This document shows, one piece after another, positions 17,410-25,699 of a stretch of DNA of 64,000 bases. The stretch's first letter is position 1, and each line of letters begins with the position of its first letter. Origin of the DNA: Paenibacillus sp. HWE-109 (GTDB taxonomy: Bacteria > Bacillota > Bacilli > Paenibacillales > NBRC-103111); NCBI RefSeq assembly GCF_022163125.1, contig NZ_CP091881.1:930001-994000 (forward strand). Reading direction: 5' to 3'. Made by a program: the position numbers and the translations under genes. The notes beneath the pieces were generated by a model. It saw only the letters and a program-made list of their open reading frames with translations. It was not told the DNA's origin and searched no databases.

Positions 17410-17710
17410 ATGTCTAAACAAACGACTGGTATTCATCATATTCGATGGTATTACTCCTGAAGAAGCCATAAAAGGTTTCGGAGGGGCCGTTCTTTTTAGT
17501 GTAAATTTTGGGGAATTGGTGGGTCTGGTACGGTCCATCATATTGCCTGGCGTGCGAATGATTATGATGATCATGATGAGTGGCAAAAGGAAGTTACACG
17601 CAAAGGATTCCAACCAACACAAATCATTGACCGTCAATATTTTAATGCCATCTACTTCCGGGAAAAAGGCGGAATTCTTTTTTGAAATCGCGACGAAGGT
17701 ATTGAGATGC
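17410..17710 (+). pseudogene. Degenerate ring-cleaving dioxygenase (glyoxalase family, MhqO/MhqA type)
   Basis: The ATG at 17410 after AAGGAGG gives MSKQTTGIHHI and then jumps frame. The next pieces are FDGITPEEAIKGFGGAVLFS, then GSGTVHHIAWRANDYDDHDE and RQYFNAIYFREKGGILF, each in another frame. A last frame change gives FEIATK. These are blocks of vicinal-oxygen-chelate ring-cleaving dioxygenases; iron-ligand HH and E positions can be recognised, but the middle is deleted. At least three frame changes make it non-functional. Confidence 0.75.
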
Positions 17711-17829
17711 GAGAGTGAAGAAAGTATCTCATTGCTCCTTTTTATTTTGAGGAATATATCTTAAAATGATCTTATTAAAAACTGGGGAAGCTAAGTGATA
17801 ATTTTGGAGTCATAAGGAGGACGACTTAA

Positions 17830-20055
17830 ATGAATACGTTTTCGAGAAAATTTTTGTTGTCATACATGCCGATCTTCCTTCTGACGATAACAGTGCTGAT
17901 TTTCATGTCATTTCTTGTTGTGAACGATCTTTCTAGAAGTGAAACTTCTAAAGCCAATCATATCTCAACAAGTTATTTAGTGGACACCGTTGATCGTACG
18001 ATGAGTGACATGGAGATGAAGGTTTTACAAGAACTGGAGCTGGAGAACTCCTATGACAATTTTCTTTATCCATCCGGTGATTCGAACGAGCGCTTTTATG
18101 ATGTCGTCAACAACATGAATACCTTAGTCAAAAACTACAGCTTAATTGATTCTATTTATATTTATCGCAAGCAAGGTAACATTGTACTTACTCAGAGCGG
18201 TCTGGTCGAGCTTAACGCTTTCGCTGATGCGGACTTCCTTCGCAAAAGGCTGCAGGAGCCCGAAAGTCGCGCTTGGAGTAAGGTCCGCGAGTATCCGGCA
18301 GCAAATGGGCAGAATCCGGTGTCGGTAATCTCTCTCACCCGATCATTGCCAATTCCATTTGGCCAGGATGGGCTAATGGTTGTCAATGTCAGCACGTACC
18401 GATTGGAAAGAATGATCAGCGGCCTCATCAGCGGGAACGTTTCTTATCTCGACGTCTATGATGAAAGCGGTAACCAAGTGTTTGAATTTTTGGGCAATGG
18501 CTATTTAAAGAAGGGTAAAGTGCTCACGACCATTCATGCAGAACACCTGAACTGGACCTTCCAAAGCGGTATTCAGGCCGGTCAGCTTTTTTCCTGGGTA
18601 TCCTTGATTTCCTATATATGGATTGTAATTGGAATCGCTACCATTATTGGAGCAATGTTGTATCTCTTTTACGTTACAAGGCGAAATTATCGGCCTATTA
18701 CGATGATGATGAACCGGTTGCAATTCCTCCAACTTCAGAATAATAACCCTAAGCTCTCTTCGAAGGACGACCTTGCCGTAATCAGTTATGCATTGGAGAA
18801 TCTGATTGAACAGACGACCGATTATGAGAAGGAGCGCCAGAATAATGAACGTGTCCTTCGCAGACAACTATTCCGTGATTTAATTGAGGGGGAACGCGCG
18901 GGGGACCTAAGCGAACGTATTAAGAGCATGCAGCCTTTTGGCCAGGGTATCACCCCTAGCGGATTCACTGTTTTTATCGTCGAGTTTAATCGCTATGGTC
19001 AATTTCAACAGAATTTCTCCCCCTCTGATCAAAATATTCTCAAATTCGCCGTGATGAACGTATTGAACGAAATCATTAATGACCATCACATGAGCGGCTG
19101 GCTGGAGTGGATAAGCAGTGATAAATTAGGAACCATCGTTTGTTTTAAAGAGGATACTCCTGACAATACTATTCTTAGAACCGTTGGTGAAAAGTGCCAT
19201 GATTGGATCAATGAACATCTGCGTATCTCATTAACGATGGGAATAGGATCAGTCGTGAAGAAACCGGAAGAGATCCATTCTTCGTATCAGGCTGCCAACT
19301 CTGCCCTTCATCATAAGCTCTCTCTTGGGCAGGAGGCCGTTGTGATGAGCGATGATCTGCCCGGACAATCACACTATCACAGATATCAATATTTTCAGTC
19401 CATGTCCCAATTCGTTCGTGAATTCCGATTGGCGGGGGATGGCTGGCGGATAAGATTGGATGCGATTTTTCAGTCTTTTATCAATGACAATATAAGAAAT
19501 GAAGAAATTCACTTGCAACTTGAGACCTTGATGAAGATACTGGAGCGAGAAGTTGGAGAGTTGTCGGAGAACTTGGCAAGCAAGTTCAAAGGGAAGCTGT
19601 GGGAGGAGATGTGGACTTCCCTCATACAGGCCTCCAGTCTTCATGAAGTTCAGAGAATCGTATCGGATTGGTTGACGGAATTATTCCAGACTTATGTATC
19701 GGTGAACGAATCTAAAAGTTATAGAGCCTTGATTGAGGAAATCAAAAAGTACATTGAGAACAATTATTCCAACCCAGATCTTTCGTTGAAGCATCTGAGT
19801 GACCGGTTTCAAATTTCCGGAAAGTATGCCAGCTACTTATTCAAAGAAGAATTCAATACGAAATTCGTTGATTTTCTTGTACATCTCCGGATGAATCGTG
19901 CGGAGTCGTTGCTCGAGAACACCAACGATACGATCCAGGATATTGCCATGAATGTGGGATATGCCAACGCCATTACTTTCGGCAGGGTTTTCAAGAAAGT
20001 TGTTGGTGTGACGCCTGGTGATTTCCGCAAGTTGAAAAATACAGTGATAAAGTAA
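17830..20055 (+). CDS. Membrane-bound AraC-family regulator (YtdP/YesS type)
   Basis: One-component sensor-regulator of 741 residues. TM1 (about 9-33), an extracellular domain (about 34-255), TM2 (about 258-285), a cytoplasmic linker and GGDEF-like/CdaR-like region (about 340-520), and a C-terminal AraC DNA-binding domain (about 640-737; LSLKHLSDRFQISGKYASYL and IQDIAMNVGYANAITFGRVF). AAGGAGG precedes the ATG. In Bacillus subtilis such proteins (YtdP, YesS) sit beside rhamnogalacturonan genes with the same importer type, so it likely activates the genes at 20354-27934 on sensing an external oligosaccharide or the binding protein. Confidence 0.85.
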   Translation: MNTFSRKFLLSYMPIFLLTITVLIFMSFLVVNDLSRSETSKANHISTSYLVDTVDRTMSDMEMKVLQELELENSYDNFLYPSGDSNERFYDVVNNMNTLVKNYSLIDSIYIYRKQGNIVLTQSGLVELNAFADADFLRKRLQEPESRAWSKVREYPAANGQNPVSVISLTRSLPIPFGQDGLMVVNVSTYRLERMISGLISGNVSYLDVYDESGNQVFEFLGNGYLKKGKVLTTIHAEHLNWTFQSGIQAGQLFSWVSLISYIWIVIGIATIIGAMLYLFYVTRRNYRPITMMMNRLQFLQLQNNNPKLSSKDDLAVISYALENLIEQTTDYEKERQNNERVLRRQLFRDLIEGERAGDLSERIKSMQPFGQGITPSGFTVFIVEFNRYGQFQQNFSPSDQNILKFAVMNVLNEIINDHHMSGWLEWISSDKLGTIVCFKEDTPDNTILRTVGEKCHDWINEHLRISLTMGIGSVVKKPEEIHSSYQAANSALHHKLSLGQEAVVMSDDLPGQSHYHRYQYFQSMSQFVREFRLAGDGWRIRLDAIFQSFINDNIRNEEIHLQLETLMKILEREVGELSENLASKFKGKLWEEMWTSLIQASSLHEVQRIVSDWLTELFQTYVSVNESKSYRALIEEIKKYIENNYSNPDLSLKHLSDRFQISGKYASYLFKEEFNTKFVDFLVHLRMNRAESLLENTNDTIQDIAMNVGYANAITFGRVFKKVVGVTPGDFRKLKNTVIK

Positions 20056-20060
20056 TAAGA

Positions 20061-20110
20061 TGCTTATTTCCCAGAATGTTTGTTTATTCTGAGCGGAATA
20101 AGCTTTTTTT
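20061..20110 (+). terminator. Intrinsic terminator after the membrane regulator
   Basis: GCTTATTTCC pairs with GGAATAAGC (one bulge), and inner CAGAAT pairs with ATTCTG. The stem runs directly into a seven-T tract. Confidence 0.75.
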
Positions 20111-20130
20111 GACCAGCGTGAGCCATTTTG

Positions 20131-20250
20131 GTTTATCGGGAAAATTGTTTATTCCGGTTTATATCGGCGTGGTTTATTTTGAAAAAAGTTTATTCGCTCC
20201 TTCATCGTGGTTCAAACGGTTGAAGTTTATCATGTGAAACTAGTTTATTG
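20131..20250 (+). promoter_or_regulatory. Cluster of GTTTAT repeats upstream of the solute-binding protein gene
   Basis: GTTTAT occurs at 20131, 20147, 20157, 20172, 20188, 20225 and 20243, several followed by CGG or TCG, all on the same strand. AraC-type proteins bind direct repeats, so this 300-base gap probably holds the operator region of the importer operon. I could not place a convincing sigma-A promoter. Confidence 0.45.
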
Positions 20251-20353
20251 TCGAAGTCAGCATAAAAACGCAATAATGTGTTCCAGAGGCAGTTCCACAA
20301 ACGGAATCATGCTTCAGAGTGAAAAATCTAAAAGTGGGTAAGGTGAGGCATTC

Positions 20354-21967
20354 ATGCAAAAAAGAAAAACGAAGAAGTTCGCCGTACTAAGTCTTTCTAT
20401 GTTATTTGCAGGCATGACCGTATTGACCGCTTGTTCTTCTGATAAGAAAGAGCAGGCAGGCCAGAGCGCAGCTCCAGCAAGCAGCAATGCTCCAGCCAAA
20501 GCTGGCAACTTGAAAATCGAGATCTGGGATCGCGGCAATCCGCCGGACGGTGTCACGATTACGAACTCGTTCCTAACCAACTTTGTTAAAGAAAATTTCG
20601 GCAAGCCGAACAATATTAATGTTGAGTTTGTTCCGGTGCCGCGAAGTGAAGAAGTACCCAAGCTGAATGTTTTGATGGCTAGCAACACGGATGTTCCTGA
20701 TATCGTGGTCACATACGATAAAGGTACTTTCAGTAAATATGCGACTCAAGGCGGTTTGACAGAGCTTTCAGATTTGTTGAAGCAATACGGTCCGAATGTC
20801 AGCAAACTCCTTGGACCTGAAATTTTGAATGTTGGCAAATACCAAGGGAAGCAGTATGCGATTCCGGCGAAGCGAGCGGAAATAGGCAAATATGCGTCTT
20901 TCATTCGTCAAGACTGGTTGGATAAATTGAGTCTCCAGACTCCCAAAACGACCGATGAACTTTATAACGTATTAAAAGCGTTTAAAGAAAAAGATCCGGG
21001 GCAAACAGGCGGCAAAGTGATTCCTCTTGGCATGAGTATGGCCCCTGCCCAGTACGAGCCTATTATCTGGTCCTTTATCGGTAATATGAGCGATCAAGAG
21101 CGCTTCGAGAAAACGCAAATTCGTGAAATTCCTATGCTGGATCCGGGCTTCAAGGAAGCCATCCGGTTTATGAACAAGCTGTACAACGAAGGCTTGATGA
21201 GCCCGGACTTCGCTTTGGATAGTAAAAAGGAAACATTGACTAAAGCTATTTCCAACGGCAATATTGGTTTCTTCAGTGAGGATACCATCAACATTTTCTA
21301 CAACGAAGGGACTTATGATGCTCTGAAGAAGAACGTCCCTTCTGCGTTACTGACTCCAGTGGATGCCTACACCAATAAAGATGGTAAACACGCTAAGCCG
21401 CTCGATGCTCCGAACGGTATGTACATTATGGTTCCGAAGTCGAGTAAAAATGCCGTCGAAGCCGTTAAATATCTGGATTGGATGGCGACGGGCGACAATC
21501 TGTTAACCATGCTTAAAGGGGTTAAGGGCCAGAACTACAATCTGGATGCTAATGGAATTCCGGCAGTGATCGAAAACATGGATGCTAAAGCTAAAAACAA
21601 CACGTTCAGCGGCGGCGATATGGGTATTCTCGCTAACGGTCTTGTTCTTGATACACAAGAGAAAACGGACGCAGCTTTTATTAAGAACTTCCCAGAAAGA
21701 TATCAAAGCGATGTTAATAAAGTGCTTAAAATCGCTGCAACGGACGGGATTAAACAGATTATCTCTCCACGTCCGATTGAAGCTGAAAACAAATACGGAA
21801 CTACATTGATTGCGAAAGAGGAAGAGTTGATCGTAAAAGCAACGATGGCTAAGCCAGATAAATTCGACTCCGTATTTGACTCGATGATGAGTGGCTACAT
21901 GTCCAGCGGCGGTCAAGCTATTGCTGACGAACGCAAAGCAGCATGGAAGGAAATGCAAACAAAGTAA
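20354..21967 (+). CDS. Oligosaccharide-binding lipoprotein, LplA/YtcQ type
   Basis: Large extracellular solute-binding protein (537 residues) of a CUT1 importer. Lipobox LTAC (Cys27), then KIEIWDRGNPPDGVTITNSF and the FIRQDWLDKL region typical of LplA/YtcQ proteins. GTGAGG lies upstream. In B. subtilis, YtcQ works with YteP and YtcP on rhamnogalacturonan fragments. The same order is present here with the two permeases downstream. A strong hairpin after the stop would let this gene be made in excess over the permeases. Confidence 0.9.
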   Translation: MQKRKTKKFAVLSLSMLFAGMTVLTACSSDKKEQAGQSAAPASSNAPAKAGNLKIEIWDRGNPPDGVTITNSFLTNFVKENFGKPNNINVEFVPVPRSEEVPKLNVLMASNTDVPDIVVTYDKGTFSKYATQGGLTELSDLLKQYGPNVSKLLGPEILNVGKYQGKQYAIPAKRAEIGKYASFIRQDWLDKLSLQTPKTTDELYNVLKAFKEKDPGQTGGKVIPLGMSMAPAQYEPIIWSFIGNMSDQERFEKTQIREIPMLDPGFKEAIRFMNKLYNEGLMSPDFALDSKKETLTKAISNGNIGFFSEDTINIFYNEGTYDALKKNVPSALLTPVDAYTNKDGKHAKPLDAPNGMYIMVPKSSKNAVEAVKYLDWMATGDNLLTMLKGVKGQNYNLDANGIPAVIENMDAKAKNNTFSGGDMGILANGLVLDTQEKTDAAFIKNFPERYQSDVNKVLKIAATDGIKQIISPRPIEAENKYGTTLIAKEEELIVKATMAKPDKFDSVFDSMMSGYMSSGGQAIADERKAAWKEMQTK

Positions 21968-21993
21968 CCGAAGGTTAAGCCCGCGGTTGCACC

Positions 21994-22034
21994 AAATCAA
22001 AGGAGCGTGAAGTAGGCGCTCCTTTGATTTTAAT
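21994..22034 (+). terminator. Strong hairpin (attenuating terminator) between binding protein and permeases
   Basis: A perfect 14-base stem (21994-22007 with 22017-22030; AAATCAAAGGAGCG arm) has a 9-base loop and ends in a short T-rich stretch. Its position after the binding-protein gene and before the permeases is the classic place for differential expression. The right arm lies 36 bases before the permease ATG. Confidence 0.7.
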
Positions 22035-22065
22035 AGATTGGGTGTTAGGGGAGGAAGCAGCTAAT

Positions 22066-22962
22066 ATGAACGTATACCTTCGACGATACTGGCAGCTGTA
22101 TGCATTAGTTGCATTGCCGATTGTTTACTTTTTCATCTTTAAATATGGGCCGATGTATGGCGTGCAAATTGCATTTAAGGATTTCAATTTTTTCAAAGGG
22201 ATCAACGGAAGTGATTGGATAGGTTTCGAGGCATTTCGGGAAGTATTCAAAAATCCTGATTTTGTTAAGGCACTGCGTAATACGTTTATGCTGAATTTTC
22301 TTGATCTTCTGGTATCTTTTCCGGCACCGATTATTTTGGCTATTATCCTGTTTGAAATAAAGGTCGTATGGTTTAAGAAGCTTTCCCAAACGATTTTATA
22401 TATTCCCCATTTTATATCCTGGGTCATTATTGGCGGTATCGTTTACCAAGTTTTCGGCAATGACTCCGGCATGATTAACAACATAATCACCGGTATGGGC
22501 TATCCATCCATCCCGTTTCTATCGGATAAAAATTACTGGCTGATCACCTATTTATTAACGGGAGTATGGCAAAGCGCGGGGTGGGGAACGATCCTATATC
22601 TGGCAGCCCTAGCGGGAATCAACAAGGAATTATTTGAAGCAGCAGAGGTTGACGGAGCGGGAAGGATGAAGCGCATCTGGCATATCACACTTCCGGGAAT
22701 CCAAACAACCGTGGCAACGCTGCTGATTCTTAATCTAGGCAATATGGTATCCATCGGCTTTGACAGACCGTATATTATTGGAAATCTGATCGTCCGTGAT
22801 TATTCGGAAGTTTTAAGTACATTCGTGTATCGAGTCGGACTTGAATCTGGACAATATACACTGGCGACCGTGGTCGGATTATTCCAGGCTGTCGTAGGGT
22901 TGATTTTCTTGATTGGAGCTAACTTCGCTTCCAAAAAGTTGACTGGTGACGGCATTATTTAA
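22066..22962 (+). CDS. ABC importer permease, LplB/YteP type
   Basis: Membrane channel subunit (298 residues). The ATG at 22066 has GGGGAGGAAG upstream; an in-frame TTG at 22024 lies within the hairpin. N-terminal helix followed by FKYGPMYGVQIAFKDFNFFK, typical of LplB proteins, and an EAA loop ELFEAAEVDGAGRMKRIWHI that contacts the ATPase. No ATPase gene is nearby, so a shared MsmX-type ATPase elsewhere is likely. Confidence 0.9.
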   Translation: MNVYLRRYWQLYALVALPIVYFFIFKYGPMYGVQIAFKDFNFFKGINGSDWIGFEAFREVFKNPDFVKALRNTFMLNFLDLLVSFPAPIILAIILFEIKVVWFKKLSQTILYIPHFISWVIIGGIVYQVFGNDSGMINNIITGMGYPSIPFLSDKNYWLITYLLTGVWQSAGWGTILYLAALAGINKELFEAAEVDGAGRMKRIWHITLPGIQTTVATLLILNLGNMVSIGFDRPYIIGNLIVRDYSEVLSTFVYRVGLESGQYTLATVVGLFQAVVGLIFLIGANFASKKLTGDGII

Positions 22963-22988
22963 GTGAGCTGTAGAGGGGAGTCAGTACG

Positions 22989-23861
22989 ATGAATGATCGG
23001 GCAGTAAACCGGGTATATGATACAGTTTTTATTGCATGTGTGGCAGTTAGCGTAATGCTCTGTCTTATTCCTTTTATCCATATTATTGCGGTATCTTTGA
23101 GCGGAACAATACCTATTACATCCGGTAAAGTTTCCTTATGGCCGCTTGAAGCGAACTTGGAAGCGTACAAGAAAGTGTTTACGAATATGGCGATGATTCG
23201 TTCCTTGGGCTTTACGATCTTCATGACGGCGCTAAGTACGGTATTGTGTATGATCATGACGATCGCCGCCGCGTACCCATTATCGAAGAAAGAGCTTAAG
23301 GGTCGACAAATCTTTATGGTGATCATCATTTTTACCATGTTTTTTAGCGGAGGCATGATACCGGAATATATGTTAATGCGGAGCCTGAATCTGCTGAACA
23401 CCGTATGGTCTTTAGTGCTGCCCGGCTTAGTCAGTGCATTTAATCTAATCATTCTCATTTCTTTCTTTAATAGCATCCCTAAGGCATTGGAAGAATCTGC
23501 GGAAATAGACGGATGCAGCTACTTCGGCATGCTGTGGCGGATTACTTTGCGCTTGTCCATGCCGGCGCTGGCCACACTAAGTCTTTTTTACGCGGTGGGA
23601 AGATGGAACGGATTTCAAGATGCATTAATGTATATTACAAAGCCGGAGCTCTATCCGCTTCAATTGAAGCTCTATCAGATGATACAGAACAGTCAGGTCA
23701 ACGACCTGATGAGACTGGAAGGAAGTCAAGTACAGGCTGTTGTGCCTGAGAGTCTAAAAGCCGCTACTGTTATATTCTCTACAGTTCCGATTCTCATCGT
23801 TTACCCTTGGCTGCAGCGCTATTTTGTTTCCGGAGTTATGCTGGGCGCGGTTAAAGAATAA
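22989..23861 (+). CDS. ABC importer permease, LplC/YtcP type
   Basis: Second channel subunit (290 residues) with about six helices. EAA loop ALEESAEIDGCSYFGMLWRI. The C-terminal GVMLGAVKE end is typical of LplC proteins. GAGGGGAG precedes the ATG. Pairs with the permease at 22066. Confidence 0.9.
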   Translation: MNDRAVNRVYDTVFIACVAVSVMLCLIPFIHIIAVSLSGTIPITSGKVSLWPLEANLEAYKKVFTNMAMIRSLGFTIFMTALSTVLCMIMTIAAAYPLSKKELKGRQIFMVIIIFTMFFSGGMIPEYMLMRSLNLLNTVWSLVLPGLVSAFNLIILISFFNSIPKALEESAEIDGCSYFGMLWRITLRLSMPALATLSLFYAVGRWNGFQDALMYITKPELYPLQLKLYQMIQNSQVNDLMRLEGSQVQAVVPESLKAATVIFSTVPILIVYPWLQRYFVSGVMLGAVKE

Positions 23862-23937
23862 AAATCGTCCGTTCAATTGCTAGATAAAACTGAAGCGCAA
23901 ACAGGATTTGCGTCCATGGAGAAAGAGGGTAAACCGC

Positions 23938-25689
23938 ATGGTCTATCATAAGCTAGTGAAGATTAACGATCAATGGGTGAAAGAGGCGTTTGATCGTCAG
24001 GTGCTGGATAACGAAAGCCGCTATTACGGAGGCGTTGTTGATCCGGCAACAGGAATCCCATGGCCCAGTCATACGAATTCTCTAATGATTATGGGTTTAT
24101 GGGCAGCCGCCCTAATCAATCCGGATTCCGCTTATTATCACGACAGCACACTGTTGGAACGACTGAAGAAACTGTCTCGTTTTATGTTGAACTTCCAGCA
24201 TGAGGACGGCACCATCTCACCGGGTTGGACCAACTATCATTCGCCGCCTGACACGGCCTTCAACGTTGTTGGGCTGTCCCAAATCTACAAGCTGCTCTCG
24301 TCAAGCGAGTGGCAGCCGGCCGAGTCCGTTGCTGCCGATGTCCATCGTTTTCTGGAGCGGACGATTCCTGCCTTGCTGACAGGCGGCATTCATACGCCTA
24401 ATCATCGTTGGGTGATCTGCTCAGCCCTCGGTTCCTTATACGATATCTTTGGCATCGAAGCGCTCAAGGAACGTGCTTCGGAATGGTTGTCCGAAGGGCT
24501 GGACATTACTCCGGACGGAGAATGGACGGAGCGCAGCAACGGTATTTATAATGCGGTCAGCGACATTAATCTTTACTATGCCGCTTGGTATCTGGAGCGG
24601 CCAGAGCTGCTCGAGAGTGTGCGAGCTAATCTGAGGATGATGATATATTTGGTTCACCCTGACGGCGAGATCGTGACGGACTATTCGGGCCGTCAAGATT
24701 TTGGCCAAAAGTTCACACTTGCCGACTATTATTCCATTTATCAACTCATGGCGGTACATGACCGGGATCCTTTGTTTGCGGCCATGGCCAGTTTGGCGGG
24801 CGAAGCGATTACCCATCCGGGGGCCCTTCCGAACAACGCCATGCTAAACCTTTTACTTCATCCTGCTTTGCGGGAGAGCTCGGTGCAACCGGCTGAGCTT
24901 CCTACCGAATACCGTAAAATCATTAATGGCGATTTCAATCGCTCCCTGTACTTATCCAAAATGGAGCAAGCCGGTCATAACGGGAAAATCTCGCACAGCA
25001 GCTTTCACCCGGAATTCGGCGCCCCGGTAGCTAGACACCGGATCGGCAAAACCAGTGCGACCGTCATGACGGAGGCCACCTCTTTCTTTGCGTTACGGCA
25101 CGGCCAAGCCAGGCTGCTAGGCGTTCAAATAGGCTCCAACTTTGAGCCGGGCACGATCAAGTTCAAGGAGCTGCAGGAGCAGAATGGCGTATACCTTATG
25201 AAGGCGCAAGAGAAAAAGGGCTATTATGGCCCAGTCCCGCAGACGCAGCTTCCAGAATCTGCATCGGAATCTCTAAGCCCGTGGTACCTGCTTCCGCATC
25301 ACAAACGGTCCATGACCCATGAACAGACGCATGAGACCTTCGTTGAAGCGGCAGAGACCAAAGAAGGATGGACCTTACGCATTCGGTCAGACAAGCCGGT
25401 GGATGTGTTAACACAGGTTGTCTTTCTTTTCGGAGCGGAAGGGACGCTGCATACGGATGGCTGTGAGCCTGCCGGGGAAGACAAAATCATGTGGCGCGAT
25501 GGACGTGTCAGATACGAGAATAATGAAGATTGGATTGAAATAGAGGGAGCTGCTTCTGAGCATTCGTCAACAGCCATCCGCAATATGGTTTATCCGAGTG
25601 GCTGTCAGATGCTGCTTGTGAATCTGATTACACCGATTGATCATACATTCAATATTCGGGTTTCACCGAACGCTGCTTCGAATGGTTAG
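23938..25689 (+). CDS. Cytoplasmic (alpha/alpha)-toroid plus beta-sandwich enzyme, likely polysaccharide lyase or glycosidase
   Basis: The ATG at 23938 (583 residues) follows AGAAAGAGGG; no signal peptide. Residues about 1-310 are helical with toroid-type motifs (PSHTNSLMIMGLW, GWTNYHSPPDTAF, TPNHRWVICSALG, DGEWTERSNGIYN). Residues about 330-583 look like an antiparallel beta-sandwich. This architecture is shared by several lyases and heparinase-like enzymes; His/Asn in PNHRW and Tyr in NGIYN are candidate catalytic groups. I cannot assign a CAZy family. Its place between importer permeases and a GH105 enzyme suggests it cuts imported uronate-containing oligosaccharides. Confidence 0.6.
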   Translation: MVYHKLVKINDQWVKEAFDRQVLDNESRYYGGVVDPATGIPWPSHTNSLMIMGLWAAALINPDSAYYHDSTLLERLKKLSRFMLNFQHEDGTISPGWTNYHSPPDTAFNVVGLSQIYKLLSSSEWQPAESVAADVHRFLERTIPALLTGGIHTPNHRWVICSALGSLYDIFGIEALKERASEWLSEGLDITPDGEWTERSNGIYNAVSDINLYYAAWYLERPELLESVRANLRMMIYLVHPDGEIVTDYSGRQDFGQKFTLADYYSIYQLMAVHDRDPLFAAMASLAGEAITHPGALPNNAMLNLLLHPALRESSVQPAELPTEYRKIINGDFNRSLYLSKMEQAGHNGKISHSSFHPEFGAPVARHRIGKTSATVMTEATSFFALRHGQARLLGVQIGSNFEPGTIKFKELQEQNGVYLMKAQEKKGYYGPVPQTQLPESASESLSPWYLLPHHKRSMTHEQTHETFVEAAETKEGWTLRIRSDKPVDVLTQVVFLFGAEGTLHTDGCEPAGEDKIMWRDGRVRYENNEDWIEIEGAASEHSSTAIRNMVYPSGCQMLLVNLITPIDHTFNIRVSPNAASNG

Positions 25690-25699
25690 GAGAGATAAC

